From positions 17,607,906-17,671,905 of the forward strand of contig CM055908.1 of the NCBI GenBank assembly GCA_029582155.1: a DNA stretch of 64,000 nucleotides, given 5' to 3'. The translations under genes were made by a program, and so were the position numbers. Below the pieces are notes generated by a model. That model ran no database searches. It had not been told where the DNA came from and saw only the letters and a list, made by a program, of their open reading frames with translations. Positions within the stretch are counted from its first letter, which is position 1; every line of letters starts with the position of its first letter. Shown piece by piece: positions 21,956-34,670 of this stretch. The DNA is from Panopea generosa (taxonomy: Eukaryota > Mollusca > Bivalvia > Adapedonta > Hiatellidae).

Positions 21956-24222
21956 CGGACTTAATAGTTCACATATTGTGAGAGATGGAAATTAAAAGAA
22001 AAAATACATTTAGAAAGGGGTATCATTAAGATATGTTAACGTCCATTTTAATGGAACACTTTTATATATATTTAGGTGTTGTTTTTAATTCAATCAGACA
22101 GAACAATTGTCAAAAAGCAGTTTTTAGATTAAAAAGGTATTTGTATAGGCATAGTACCACTATTGTAAAAAGGAAGTGCTTCCGTGGGGTAGTCGCATAA
22201 TGACGGTTATAAATAATCCTCATTTTTTCTTCTTTAAAAATACACTTTCCTTATTTTAATGCTCATTTTTTTATTTGAATGGCATAATTGATGTATTTTG
22301 AACATTTTGATAACATTGTCATGTTGAATTGTGAATCAAGACAAAAAAAAATTGATGCTTGGAAATTGGGGTATGATTACATGATTTCGGTCTACTTTCA
22401 CTTTGTCACCAGTGTACACACTGAGCAGAAAAAAAAAATCTCTTGACACATGACCCCTACTTTTCTCATCATATTTTGATAGTACAGAGGTTGACAAACA
22501 GTAAAATGTAGGTTTCACTTCTTTCATTTGCGGTTCTCTATGAATGACAAGCCTTCAAACTTTTATTATTTTCTATAGAATAAAGAACAAAAATCAATGG
22601 TGGGTTTACACCTATAGGTTTAAAAAATTAAGTTAAGTGTAGAACATTTATTGGAATCATTCGATTAGCTAATTTCTCCAATTTTGAATTACAGTTGCCA
22701 AGTATGGGTCTAATCTACACAAACTGAACGAGCCCATATGCAATTATGGAAGTCAATTTCAGGTATCAAAATAGGTAGTCAAAACCATTTTGTATATGTG
22801 GAATTGTGCAGAACTGAATTTTTGGCTAGCACTTATAATGCTTTAACATTTTGACTTAAATAAATCTCGGTATTTAATAGAAAATACGTAAAAATAATTG
22901 ATATGTCGATGTTATCAGAAATGGAAAAAGTGTCTAAATAAAACAAATTGGGCTTCTCGTGTCAAAGACTCCTAATAACTTCGGATTAAACTATGTATGG
23001 GTTGATCAACGAGTTGGAAACACTAAATTTTTTTTATAAAACCTTAAAATGAGATTAAGAGATCATATTATCCAATCTTGGATTGCACGGCTAACTGTCT
23101 CAAACAGAGCATTTTTTTAAACTACAACCATAATTATTAAAGGTAAATTTACATATATTTAGAGTTGCAATGACCAGACTAACGGTTTCTTTTAATAGGC
23201 TTGAGGTAGAAAAGGTAGATGGAAGCAACTGCGCACACCTTTCCAATATAGATTATGTCATACATGCGGGGGTTCTAGGGGACGAATATCATTTTTTTAT
23301 TTGATTGTCGTTTAAACAAGGACCTAGACCTAAGACCTATATATTGTTATATCAACCGAAGTGTATTTAAAACTATTGAGTTGTTACAAATTGGCAGCAA
23401 ACACATTATAAGAAACCTGTCTGCTTTTGTATACAAAGTGTTTAAACAGAAAAACTAATAATATGGTCATTGATGGATCAAATGAAATAATACTACACTG
23501 TTCAAGTGCAATTTATACTCCCCATATCATTGTAATAGTAATTGAGGAGTAAATCCTTTTTAAAATAGATTTGTTAGGACACATATACCAAAGTGGTTCA
23601 GTGTTTGTAATAATAAATACCATAAATATCAATATAACATTAAAATGGCATATATGTTACAGCCCAATTTGTACATTTGATATTAATAATTATTGCCGTT
23701 TCATTTGATGTATATTTGTAATAATTATATTCTGAAATGTTTGATCATGAGTCATAATGACCTATTTCAAATTACATTGTATGTCTGTCAAATTCACTAT
23801 ACACAAAATCATTCTGCGTTGATTATTTAACAGTTATTATTTTTTTTAAAAACTGTAAATCTACTCTTTCAAGGGTTAACCATCATTAAATCCCCAGACT
23901 TCACTCCCGTTATTCGAAATTGGTGTAATTAAATTGTCGAAAAGATCTACTCTGTGCTTCGGCGATATGAAAGTAAATTATTATAAATATTCGTTTTAAA
24001 TAAATTCATTTTAATAACCTTTTGTGCTTGACCTGATATATTGTTAATGGCTTCAGCTAAAGGACCACTGACTGTAAAAAAACTGTGCCTAAGTAGGTAA
24101 ATATTTTGTGTCACAAAGGAATGTTTTCAATGATATGTTACCAGAGTTATTTTCCTTTCCAATATAGAAATACATACTGGTTTATTTTACTTTCACATTT
24201 GAATCATGTAGATATATAGTTT
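21956..24222. other. Gene-free stretch
   Basis: AT-rich sequence with no tandem structure. No SINE head, no reverse transcriptase motif and no conserved exon recognised on either strand. Confidence 0.4.
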
Positions 24223-24692
24223 TCAAAAAAAGTATGTTATATAAAGGTCAACTACATCATAATGTGTGCGAGTTGTTGCCTTATCTTCAATGAATGCGTC
24301 ATCACTTCCATTAGCATGTCCATAAAACATTACTATCCGCGACATGTCTGACAGTTCTTGATCCTGAAAATAATGGATGTCGACAATTATGAGCATTACC
24401 ATTGCAATGTCGTCAGTTGTCATACAACTTCCAGAAGGTATTTCCGAGATTTATAACCAGATATTGCCAAATCTTCTTTCATAAAATGTGAACGCAGCCA
24501 TTTGTTGAATTCGCTGATTTTGTCGGAGAAACGCCGAAAATGATTTAAACAATGTTTATTCCTATAAAGAATGGCCCAGTAAGTTCTTGACTCTGTATTT
24601 GCTGGTCTGAATACAATATAAAGTTTTATTTTAAAATGTTGACTTTTTAATATCCTGTAATTGTCAAAAATAGTCAAAACATTGTCCTTCAA
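24223..24692 (-). other. Two abutting open frames, unrecognised (possible exon)
   Basis: On the minus strand, a 90-codon open frame (from 24692, beginning MKDNVLTIFDNYRILKSQHF) ends where a 66-codon frame (from 24423, beginning MTTDDIAMVMLIIVDIHYFQ) starts, overlapping as ATGA. Within the second frame, TTATTTTCAG|GATCAAGAACTG makes a good splice acceptor, followed by DQELSDMSRIVMFYGHANGS and then an acidic stretch to a stop. I recognise no family. It could be a terminal exon, a frameshifted relic, or chance. Confidence 0.2.
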
Positions 24693-24699
24693 AGTCTGA

Positions 24700-24930
24700 A
24701 AATGTGACAGCTCAATCGTTAACGCGTCTGACTTTCATATCACTGAAGGGGCCGTGAGTTCGAATCCTCACCAAGCTACAGTCTCTATGATGATTGGCCG
24801 TCAACGTTGTTCCTCGGTCATGAATTTCCATACTCTAAATATGTGGGGAAGTAGACAGTGACTAAAAACGTCTAATACTGCTTAACCGCCTAGTGGTTGC
24901 TAAGAAAGGTGCTTACATGTCGTTGCACAG
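24700..24930 (+). repeat. SINE-B-like copy, plus strand
   Basis: tRNA-like head with ACAGCTCAATCGTTAACGCG, TCTGACTTTC and the B-box GTGAGTTCGAATCCTC, then ACAGTCTCTATGATGATTGG as in the 63.6 kb copy. The rest of the body differs, so it may be a subfamily or a chimera. From 24931 to 25442 nothing else is recognised. Confidence 0.75.
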
Positions 24931-25442
24931 CGTGCCGTTAGATAATTGAAATAGTGTAGAAAAAAGCCCATGCATTATCTACATTCAATGGAATGTGTGA
25001 TAAATTGTTTAAAAATATGAAATGACATGTTTTGAATACAGTATCTTATAATTCTTTATAGAATGGCATGGTTATTTGTTAAATGTTATTTACATACTGG
25101 TCGTGACCCATAATGAGACTTCAAAGGTATCATGTAACATCATTTTAAAATAAACAGATATATACCTCGATGCCTATTTAGGTAGAGTATACAATTGCAG
25201 ATACATATTTCGGTTGGTGACACAACATATAGCAGGCACCACCGGACCAACAATACAATATTCACATTGTGTAGCTTATAACATGTTTCCCACAGAACTA
25301 TCCGCTATTCAAATGCCTGTGAAGTGTGAACATTTTAAAGGCGACATCGTTCTGGTAATTCTTGGCACGGCATGGGGGATTTAACAAATTTATTGAAGTA
25401 TAAGCTTTACATATAGGATCATATAGTTGCATTATTTGTCTG

Positions 25443-27350
25443 GTGTGACTCTCTTCTAACATCGAAGGTGGTAATTCCTACAGCCACCACAATGGTCGAG
25501 TGCCGCTCTGGTTACTCCTCTGACATCGAAGGTGGTAATTCTTCAACTGCCACAATGGTCGAGTGCCGCTCTGGTTGCTCCTCTGACATCGAAGGTGGTT
25601 ATTCCTACAACCGCCACAGTGGTCGAGTGCCGCTCTGGTTTCTCCTCTGACATCCAAGGTGGTAATTCCTACAACTGCCACAATGATCGAGTGCCGCTCT
25701 GGTTGCTCCTCTGACATCGAAGGTGGTAATTCCTACAGCCACCACAATGGCCGAGTGCCGATCTGGTTTCTCCTCTGACATCGAAGGTGATAATTCTTCA
25801 ACTGCCACAATGGTCAAGTGCCACTCTGGTTACTCCTCTGACATCGAAGGTGGTAATTCTTCAACTGCCACAATGGTCGAGTGCCGCTCTGGTTTCTCCT
25901 CTGACATCGAAGGTGGTAATTCCTACAACCGCCACAATGGTCGAGTGCCGCTCTGGTTGCTCCTCTGACATCGAAGGTGGTAATTCCTACAGCCACCACA
26001 ATTGTCGAGTGCCGCTCTGGTTACTCCTCTGACATCGAAGCTGGTAATTCTTCAACTGCCACAATGGTCAAGTGCCGCTCTGGTTTCTCCTCTGACATCG
26101 AAGGTAGTAATTCCTATAGCCGCCACAGTGGTCGAGTGCCACTCTGGTTGCTCCTCTGACATCGAAGGTGGTAATTCCTACAACCGCCAAAATGGTCGAG
26201 TGCCGCTCTGGTTGCTCCTCTGACATCGAAGGTGGTAATTCCTACAACCGCCACAATGGTCGAGTGCCGCTCTGGATGCTCCTCTGACATCGAAGGTGGT
26301 AATTCCTACAGCCATCACAATGGTCGAGTGCCGCTCTGGTTACTCCTCTGACATCGAAGCTGGTAATTCTTTAACTGCCACAATGGTCGAGCGCCGCTCT
26401 GGTTTCTCCTCTGAAATCGAAGGTGGTAATTCCTAGAGCCACCACAGTGGTCGAGTGCTGCTCTGGTTTCTCCTCTGACATCGAAGGTGGTAATTCCTAC
26501 AACTGCAACAATGATCGAGTGCCTCTCTGGTTGGTCCTCTGACATCGAAGGTGGTAATTCCTACAGCCACCACAATGGCCGAGTGCCGCTCTGGTTTCTC
26601 CTCTGACATCGAAGGTGGTAATATTTAAACTGCCACAATGGTCGAGTGCCGCTCTGGTTACTCCTCTGACATCGAAGGTGGTAATTCTTCAACTGCCACA
26701 ATGGTCGAGTGCCGCTCTGATTTCTCTTCTGACATCGAAGGTGGTAATTCCTACAACCGCCACAATGGTCGAGTGCCGCTCTGGTTGCTCCTCTGACATC
26801 GAAGGTGGTAATTCCTACAGCCACCCCAATGGTCGAGTGCTGCTCTGGTTACTCCTCTGACATCGAATGTGGTAATTCTTCAACTGCTACAATGGTCGAG
26901 TGCCGCTCTGGTTTCTCCTCTGACATCGAAGGTGGTAATTCCTAGAGCCGCCACAGTGGTCGAGTGCCGCTCTGGTTGCTCCTCTGACATCGAAGGTGGT
27001 AATTCCTACAACCGCTACAATGGTCGAGTGCCGCTCTGGTTGCTCCTCTGAAATCGAAGGTGGTAATTCCTACAACCGCCACAGTGGTCGAGTGCCGCTC
27101 TGGTTTCTCCTCTGACATCCAAGGTGGTAATTCCTACAACCGCCACAATGATCGAGTGCCGCTCTGGTTGCTCATCTGAAATCGAAGGTGGTTATTCCTA
27201 CAAACGCCACAATGGTCGAGTGCCGCTCTGGTTACTCCTCTGACATCGAAGGTGGTAATTCCTACAACCACCACAATGGTCGAGTGCCGCTGTGGTTACT
27301 CCTCTGACATCGAAAGTGGTATTTCCTACAACCACCACAATGGTCAAACA
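25443..27350. repeat. 63-64 bp tandem array, about 30 units
   Basis: The unit contains CTGACATCGAAGGTGGTAAT, TCCTACAACCGCCACAATGG and TCGAGTGCCGCTCTGGTT, followed by a short linker (GCTCCT, TCTCCT or ACTCCT). Variants (TTCAACTGCC, CCTACAGCCACC, CTACAACCGCC) recur in a loose order, which suggests block duplication. It is clearly GC-richer than its surroundings. Open frames on both strands are by-products. It ends about 130 bp before a retrotransposon relic. Confidence 0.95.
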
Positions 27351-27499
27351 CATCAGTTGCCGTTCCTCTCTTGTTATGGGATCATTTAAAGTAATTTTGC
27401 ATTCCAAAATCATGGTAGAGCGTCATAGAATGCCTTTATGTTTTTAATTTATTTATGTTTTGTACGTAATTGTTTCTTTGGTAAATAAATGGATTCATT

Positions 27500-28370
27500 A
27501 CAATTATTACCATTATCATTATCTCCTCAAACGTAAAGCTATTTGCAGACGATACAGCTGTATACTTTGCAATCAATGACGGCAAGACCGATAATCGGAC
27601 TTTACAAATTTGCCTTGGCAAAATGCAGAGATAGGAACTTGGGAAGCCTTGTGGGATATAGAATTCAACCCATAAAAATGTGAAGTTGTCCATAAAACAT
27701 CAAACCCACAGGGTACATACTCCATGGATAAGTTTTAAAGACAACTGAGAGTGCTCGCTATTTAGGTGTATATATCTCAAACCCTTTGTCATGGAATATC
27801 TATATAGACAGAGTAGATAGTGTAGCATCCAAGGCCAACAACTCCTTAGATTTCGTTTAGAGGAACATAAAGGTAAAGTCCCACAAGATCAGAGAGTGTG
27901 TCTACAAATCCTTGGTCAGCACCAACTAGAGTATGCCGACAACATTTATGTCTTTCGCACTAAGACACTTGAAGAAATCAGAGACGTGCAGAACGCTGAA
28001 CTATTCCCATTTTTACAGAGTTTCTGCTAAATAAACTAGGTTGGAAAAGCTTAGAGAAGCGTCGGGCAGATGCGCGCTGATATCTCCTTTGTAAGTTTGT
28101 CAATGAGTTTGTTGCTATCTCCATACTTGATTACTTTGAATTTAACCACGGTGTATCAAAGTATTCCATGTCTTTTAAACATAACCACACCAGGGTTGAC
28201 TATTACAAGTGTTTTTTGTCTTCTTCTCACTATGATACAGTGGAACTCTCAATCAGTCTGCGCATGTTGAACTGTTGCAAGAATCATTCAAGCTTGCAAG
28301 CACAGCGCACCAAAACCATGAGCATTTTGAGATGGTTTCAAACCTTCTTCTATCTTATCGAACTATTTTA
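27500..28370 (+). pseudogene. Decayed non-LTR retrotransposon RT fragment (CR1/Jockey-like)
   Basis: The translation across frames starts near VKLFADDTAVYFAINDGKTD, which contains the FADD catalytic motif of reverse transcriptases (DNA 27539-27550). It goes on to a stretch like YISNPLSWNIYIDRV, SKANNSLDF, ECVYKSLVSTN and LEKLREASGR. These follow, in order, the RT thumb and C-terminal segments of CR1/Jockey-type elements (LxWxxHI, KANxxLGFLRRN, YKSLVRPxLEY, LxWxSLxxRR). Several stop codons and frameshifts are present, and the upstream part of the RT and the endonuclease are absent. It is inactive. Confidence 0.7.
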
Positions 28371-29865
28371 ACACGTTTTACACAATAAATTTTATACACT
28401 TGTCTTACTATACTTTACTTTTCTTTTTATCCTACTAACTTCCGATTATGCATTGAGGATGTGTTATTATTATTACTTTTAGTATAGTTATTATAATCAT
28501 TATTGTATTATTGTTATTATTATTTATTACCATATAAATTCAGCAAACAAAAAGCCCAAAACACACAGACTTGAGTTAACAAATTATTTTGTATTTGATT
28601 GTAAACTAATAAAGTGACTCCGTTACTTAATTTATATTCAAGGTCAGTATTCTGTTTCCTGGTACATATCAGCAGCTGCAAAGTATATGCTTGGTTAACA
28701 CTACTATTTATAGGGAACAAAAAGAAGTCGAATGAAAAAGGCGAGGTCCACCCAACATGTATATATAATTTAGATTTTATAATTATACAGAATATTATAT
28801 GGAAAGTTATCAGTTTTAACAATTAGATATGGTACTTCATTAATATGTCCAAACATGTGAAACGGATAAAAAAAGGTTATAGCAAGCTTGCGTTAATTTG
28901 TTTCTTGGTGCAAAAAAACCCGACCTCGGAAGTAACACCTACACACAATGATATCTATAGATTCTCGTCATCGGCGTTCATTATGTATCCATAAACACAC
29001 ATTAGTTTCATTTAAACGGCATCATCTGTTTTTAGATCGATAAATTATAAGACAAATGCAATATTAATGGAGCGTTTTATATTTTATTATATGACATTTT
29101 CTCCTTTTTTTCACTTTGATGCTATCAATTTGAGTTGTTTACGAGCCTCGAACCAGTCATAACAAGATAATTCTTAGAAGATTTAGAAAGATTGCATATT
29201 ACAGCCTATTAGTGTCATATTGCATTTACGCCCATGCAAACATAGCGACCGTTGCCACGAGCGTTTGTCACAACACTTTTCTTTTAGTCTGACTACCCTT
29301 TTTGTTCGCACTATATCTATATTGACTCGATGTTTCTAAAAACAATACTCGGCCTTGGTTTTACCCTTGATACGTTCTCTCGAGAGATTCATATTAGCTC
29401 TAATTATCTACGTATTTGAGCTAAAATAAGTTGGTACATACTAATAACGATGATATATTTATATATTTATATATATATATATTTCGTTCTTTCTATATCA
29501 TAAAACAGTCATGAAACATGTGGTCATTACCAGGACACCATACACGGTCATGTCCTCCATATTTCCCAGTTTCGTTTTTCCTATATCATAAAACAGTCAT
29601 GAAACATGTGATCATATATTGTCGGGCGGACAAAAAGCGCCGTCAAAAGTAATCAATTTTCTCATTGTCATATTAAGTCTTTAATGGTCGCTTAAATACT
29701 AATGGCGTGTCAAAAAAAAAACTGACGATCTAAAATAATATAACATGTTTGATGTCATGATGTATACATGTTCCGGCATGTACGCTATATGTATATAACC
29801 GATACACACTTTTAAAAGTACTTGTATACAGTCAACACAAAAAACGTAAAAAAAGGAATATATGT
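28371..29865. other. Gene-free stretch with small repeats
   Basis: Contains a (TA)n-rich run at 29455-29482 and a diverged direct repeat of about 85 bp (CTATATCATAAAACAGTCAT at 29492 and at 29580, each followed by GAAACATGTG). The overlapping open frames on both strands at 28.5-28.8 kb have no family signal. Confidence 0.5.
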
Positions 29866-30957
29866 AAACCACTTATCTGACCCCGGCCGAACACGGATGG
29901 CCGGAACACTACATATAGTTGGAACCACTTATCTGGTCCTGGACGAACACGGATGGCCGGAACACCGTATAGAGCCCGAACCACTTATCTGGTCCCGGCC
30001 GAACACGGATGGCTGGAACACTACATATAGCTCGAACCACTAATCTGGTCCCGGTCGAACACGGATGGCCGGAACACCACATATAGCTGGAACCACTTAT
30101 CTGGTCCTGGCCAAACACGGATGGCCGGAACACCACATATAGCTCGAACCACTTATCTGGTCCTGGCCAAACACGGATGGCCGGAACACCACATATAGCC
30201 CGAACCACTTATCTGGTCCCGGACGAACACGGATGGCCGGAACACCACATATAGCTGGAACCACTTATCTGGTCCTGGCCAAACACGGATGGCCGGAACA
30301 CTACATATAGCCCGAACCACTTATCTGGTCCCGGACGAACACGGATGGCAGGAACACCACATATAGCTGGAACCACTTATCTGGTCCTGGCCGAACACGG
30401 ATGGCCGGAACACCACATATAGCCCGAACCACTTATCTGGTCCCGGCCGAACACGGATGGTCGAAACATCACATATAGCTCGAACCACTTATCTGACCCC
30501 GGCCGAACACGGATGGCTGAAACACCACATATAGCCCGAACCACTTATCTGGTCCCGGCCGAACACGGATGGCCGGAACACCGCATATAGCCCGAACCAC
30601 TTATCTGGTCCCAGCCGAACACGGATGGTCGGAACACTACACATAGCTCGAACCACTTATCTGGTCCCGGACGAACACGGATGGCCGGAACACCACATAT
30701 AGCTGGAACCACTTATTTGGTCCTGGCCGAAAACGGATGTCCGGAACACCACATATAGCCCGAACCACTTATCTGATCCCAGCCGAACACGGACGGCTGA
30801 AACACCACATATAGCCCTAACCACTTATCTGGTCCTGGCTGAACACGGATGGCTGGGACACCACATATAGCTCGAAAAACTTATCTGGTCCCGACCAAAC
30901 ATTGGTGGCCGGAACACAACATATAGCTCGAATCACTTATCTGGTCCTGGCCGAATT
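29866..30957. repeat. 56 bp tandem array, about 19 units, with a hairpin in each unit
   Basis: The unit contains AACCACTTATCTGGTCC, CGGCCGAACACGGATGGCCG and GAACACCACATATAGC. CCGGCC and GGCCGG, ten bases apart, form an inverted repeat, so each unit can fold a short GC stem. It is GC-rich compared with its surroundings, with several CpG sites per unit. Length is constant and only point changes occur until the last units decay. Confidence 0.95.
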
Positions 30958-31149
30958 CCTATATCGATATGTATACATATACGTGTATGGGATGATGTTG
31001 AACTGTCTTGGATCGAACAACCCTTAATTCGAACTATTTTGTCCAGTCCCGTCGGGGTCGAGCCATCGATATTCTACTGTATAACGAAATAAATACACTT
31101 GATACAGAATACGGAATCAATGGTAATAATATCAATTAAAATGACACAG

Positions 31150-33295
31150 TGTCAAACTTCTCGTTAGTTCTCAGTGATTTATATTTAGTTGAAGGTGGTA
31201 TTCATATATCACAACAAACTTTCTGTAGTACTAAGTCATATTTAGTTGAAGATGGTATTCATATATCACAACAAACTTTCTGTAGTACTTAGTCATATTT
31301 AGTTGAAGGTGATATTCATTTATCAAAACAAACTTTTCTATAGTACTAAGTCATATTTAGTTGAATGTGGTATTCATATATCACAACACTCTTCTCTGTA
31401 GTACTAAGTCATATTGAAGTGAAGGTGATATTCATTTATAACAACACACTTTTGTGTAGTACTAAGTCATGTTTAGTTGAAGGTGGTTTTCATATATCAC
31501 AACAAACTTTCCTGTAGTACTAAGTCATATTGAGTTAAAGGTGGTATTCATTTATCACAACTAACTTCTCTGTAGTACTAAGTCATATTTAGTTGAAGGT
31601 GGTTTTCATATATCACAACGAACATTCCTGTAGTACTAAGTCATATTTAGTTAAAGGTGGTATCTATTTTTCACAACACACTTTTTTATAGTACGAAGTC
31701 GTATTTAGTTAAAGGTGGTATTCATTTATCACAACACACTTCTCTGGAGTACTTAGTAATATTTAATTGAAGATGGTATTCATTTATCACAACACACTTT
31801 TCTATAGTACTAAGTCAAATTTCGTGGAAGGTGGTATTCATTTATCACAACACACTTCTTTATAGTACTAAGTCATATTTAGTTTAAGGTGGTATTCATA
31901 TATCACAACAAACTTTTCTGAAGTACTAAGTCGTATTTCGTGGAAAGTGGTATTTATATATCATAACAAACTTTTCTGTAGTTCTAAGTCATAGTTAGTT
32001 GAAGGTGGTATTCATATATCACAACACACTTTTCTGTAGTACTAAGTCGTATTTAGTTAAAGTTGGTATTGATATATCACAACACACTTTTCTTTAGTAC
32101 TAAGTCATATATAGTTGTAGGTGGTATTCATATATCATACCACACTTTCCTGTAGTACTAAGTCATATTTCTTTGAAGGTGGTATTCATATATCACAACA
32201 AACTTCTCTGTAATGCTAAGACATATTTAGTTGAAGGTGGTATTCATATATCACAACAAGCTTTTCTGTAGTACTAAGTCATATATAGTTGTAGGTGGTA
32301 ATCATATATCATACCACACTTTCCTGTAGTTTTAAGTCATATTTAGTTGAAGGTGGTATTCATATATCATAAAAAAACTTCTCTGTAGTACTGTGTCAAA
32401 TTTAGTTGAAGGTGGTATTCATATATATCACAACAAACCTCTCTGTAATGCTAAGACATGTTTAGTTGAAGGTAGTATTCATATATCCCAACAAACTTTT
32501 CTGTAGTACTAAGTCATATTTCGTGGTAAGTGGTATTCATATAACATAACACACTTTTCTGTAATACTAAGTCATATTTAGTTGAAAGTGTTTATTTTTA
32601 CATCACAACACACTTTTCTGTAGCACTAAGTCGTATTTAGTTGAAGGTGGTATTCATATATCACAACACACTTCTCTGTTGCACTAAGTCGTATTTAATT
32701 GAATGTGATAATCATATATCACAACAAACTTTTTTGTAGCACTAAGTCAAATTTAGTTGAAGGTGGTATCCATATATCACAACACACTTCTCTGTAGCAC
32801 TAAGTCGTATTTAGTTAAAGATTGTATTCATATACCACAACACACTTATCTTTAGTACTAAGACATATTTAGTTGAAGGTGGTATTCATATATCACAACA
32901 AACTTCTCTGTAATCCTAAGACATATTTAGTTGAAGGTGGTATTCATATATCACAACAAGCTTTTCTGTAATGCTAAGACATATTTAGTTGAAGGTGGTA
33001 TTCATATATCACAACAAACTTCTCTGTTATGCTAAGACATATTTAGTTGAAGGTGGTATTCATATATCACAATAAGCTTTTCTGTAATGCTAAGACATAT
33101 TTAGTTGAAGGTGGTATTCATATATCACAACAAGCTTTTCTGTAGTACTAAATCCTTTTAAGATGAAGGTGGTATTCATATATCATGCCAAACTTTCCTG
33201 TAGTACTAAGTCATATTTAGTTGAAGGTGGTATTCATATATCACAACAAACTTTTCTGTAGTACTAAGTCGTATTTCGTGGAGGGTGGTATTCAT
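31150..33295 (+). repeat. 58 bp tandem array, about 36 units
   Basis: The unit contains AGTACTAAGTCATATTTAGT, TGAAGGTGGTATTCATATAT and CACAACAAACTTTTCTGT. It is AT-rich. The sector at 32.9-33.1 kb is nearly identical from unit to unit (GTAATGCTAAGACATATTTA variant), which suggests recent local duplication, while the left part is diverged. Confidence 0.95.
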
Positions 33296-33335
33296 TAATG
33301 ATCATACTAGATACTTTTCACTACTGACATGTAAG

Positions 33336-33505
33336 AAGTAACCATCCGCCGTTAGCCAGTGTAACAGCAAAAGTGTTTTGTGATATATGAAAACCACCTT
33401 CAACTAAATATGACTTAGTACTACAGAAACGGCGAACGGCGGATAGTTACTTCGTCGCACGGCGGATGGTTACTTTGGCGAACGGCAGATGATTGCTAGT
33501 CTTGA
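33336..33505. repeat. Inverted array monomer inside a GC-rich inverted repeat
   Basis: 33379-33426 is one monomer of the preceding array in the opposite orientation; its reverse complement matches 31569-31616 base for base. On its left AAGTAACCATCCGCCGTT (from 33336) is mirrored on its right by AACGGCGGATAGTTACTT (from 33435). The right arm is itself followed by CACGGCGGATGGTTACTTT and GCGAACGGCAGATGATTGCT, a small 25-26 bp tandem set. Confidence 0.85.
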
Positions 33506-34027
33506 TTTAATTTCTTACAAAGAGATTATCGTTTAATAACACGCTTTATGTATACCATGCACATGTTTTTCCAGAAACCGAAGAACTGGACATGCAAAGG
33601 AGGTTAAAGTTCAGAGACGAATCTTTTAATGATAGAGGTTGCAATATAATATTTTATATCTGAAACATACTTGGCCGAAAAACTTACGATGTCAAAATAA
33701 GGGAAGATTTACGGTACTTGAAACCTTCTATGACGCATGCTCCCCAACAATATATGATATATTGGTGTAATATTTTCTTAAAAATCAGTTTTGGCTCTCA
33801 AAGAAATCATGATAACGTTTAAATCTAATCATTTTTTAAAAAAAAACCATGACATTAAAAAAGCAACTGATGTGAAACAAATTTACATAATCTATCTCTC
33901 TTTTGTAGGAATATCGCTATCACGAACTCCTGATAAAATATCACAGTTCGTTTTTGAAACACGATATTACAACTGTGGGCGTTACGGAGAGTATTATATC
34001 ACTGGTGTTAAACTTGTTGTTATGTAG
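33506..34027 (+). other. Gene-free stretch with a possible terminal exon
   Basis: Near 33908, CTCTCTTTTGTAG is a strong splice acceptor. It is followed by an open frame reading ISLSRTPDKISQFVFETRYY, then NCGRYGEYYITGVKLVVM and TAG. The composition is protein-like, but I recognise no family and see no neighbouring exon. A second weak acceptor (CATGTTTTTCCAG, 33560s) leads into another short open frame. Either may be chance. Confidence 0.25.
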
Positions 34028-34160
34028 TTCTGCGTGGTTAAGTGGTCTAAGGCGTTGTCTCAAATGTTAGATAAATTACCTTCCAATCACTAAATCATGG
34101 ATTCCGACCCACAGCATTAAACTATGTCACTTATTAGTGGAAACTGGTTAGCTCGTGCAA
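34028..34160 (+). repeat. tRNA-like SINE head, SINE-D type
   Basis: CTGCGTGGTTAAGTGGTCTA plus AGGCG is a good A-box region, the same as in SINE-D heads. The B-box is worn (ATGGATTCCGACCC). The body after it is not clearly SINE-D, so this may be truncated or a related family. Confidence 0.5.
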
Positions 34161-34604
34161 TAATGCCAAAAGAAAACAAACGTGCTGACAAAGATATACG
34201 ATGTGTGAGTGTTTTTAAACAATAAATTAAAATTTAAGAGATATTGGAAAACAATTTACAAAATCAAACAGAAAACCGGAGATAACAATAAGAATGTCCA
34301 CATTTTTAGACAAAACTACCTTTCGTACACCCTCGCTTCTTCTGATTGGTATACGATACACCAATCTGGTATCTAAAAAACACAAATAATAATTTTTGAA
34401 TGTACAATGTAGAATCACCTGGTTGGTAGGTATCTGGACCAGTTTCGCTTACCATCTCAAGCCTGAGAGCTTCCTTATCTCAAACATGTCAATTTCTCTA
34501 AATGATTACTTTAACTTGATATAATTAAATTATCACACACATTTGAAGTTTGAACAAATCTGTACTCATTGCTAAACGGATAACATGCAAATGGAGTTAT
34601 ATAT
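34161..34604. other. Gene-free stretch
   Basis: Nothing recognisable. The open frame at 34227-34418 on the minus strand has no motif. Confidence 0.4.
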
Positions 34605-34670
34605 AGCCATTTAAAGATTTTGAGTTTAGAAAAATCTCAAGTTGAGATGTTTAGTGAAACTGGGGCCATG
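34605..34670 (+). repeat. Dispersed repeat R1, uninterrupted copy
   Basis: TCTCAAGTTGAGATGTTTAG plus TGAAACTGGGGCC is the MITE-free version of the sequence that flanks MITE copy 3 at 12.6 kb. Confidence 0.8.
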
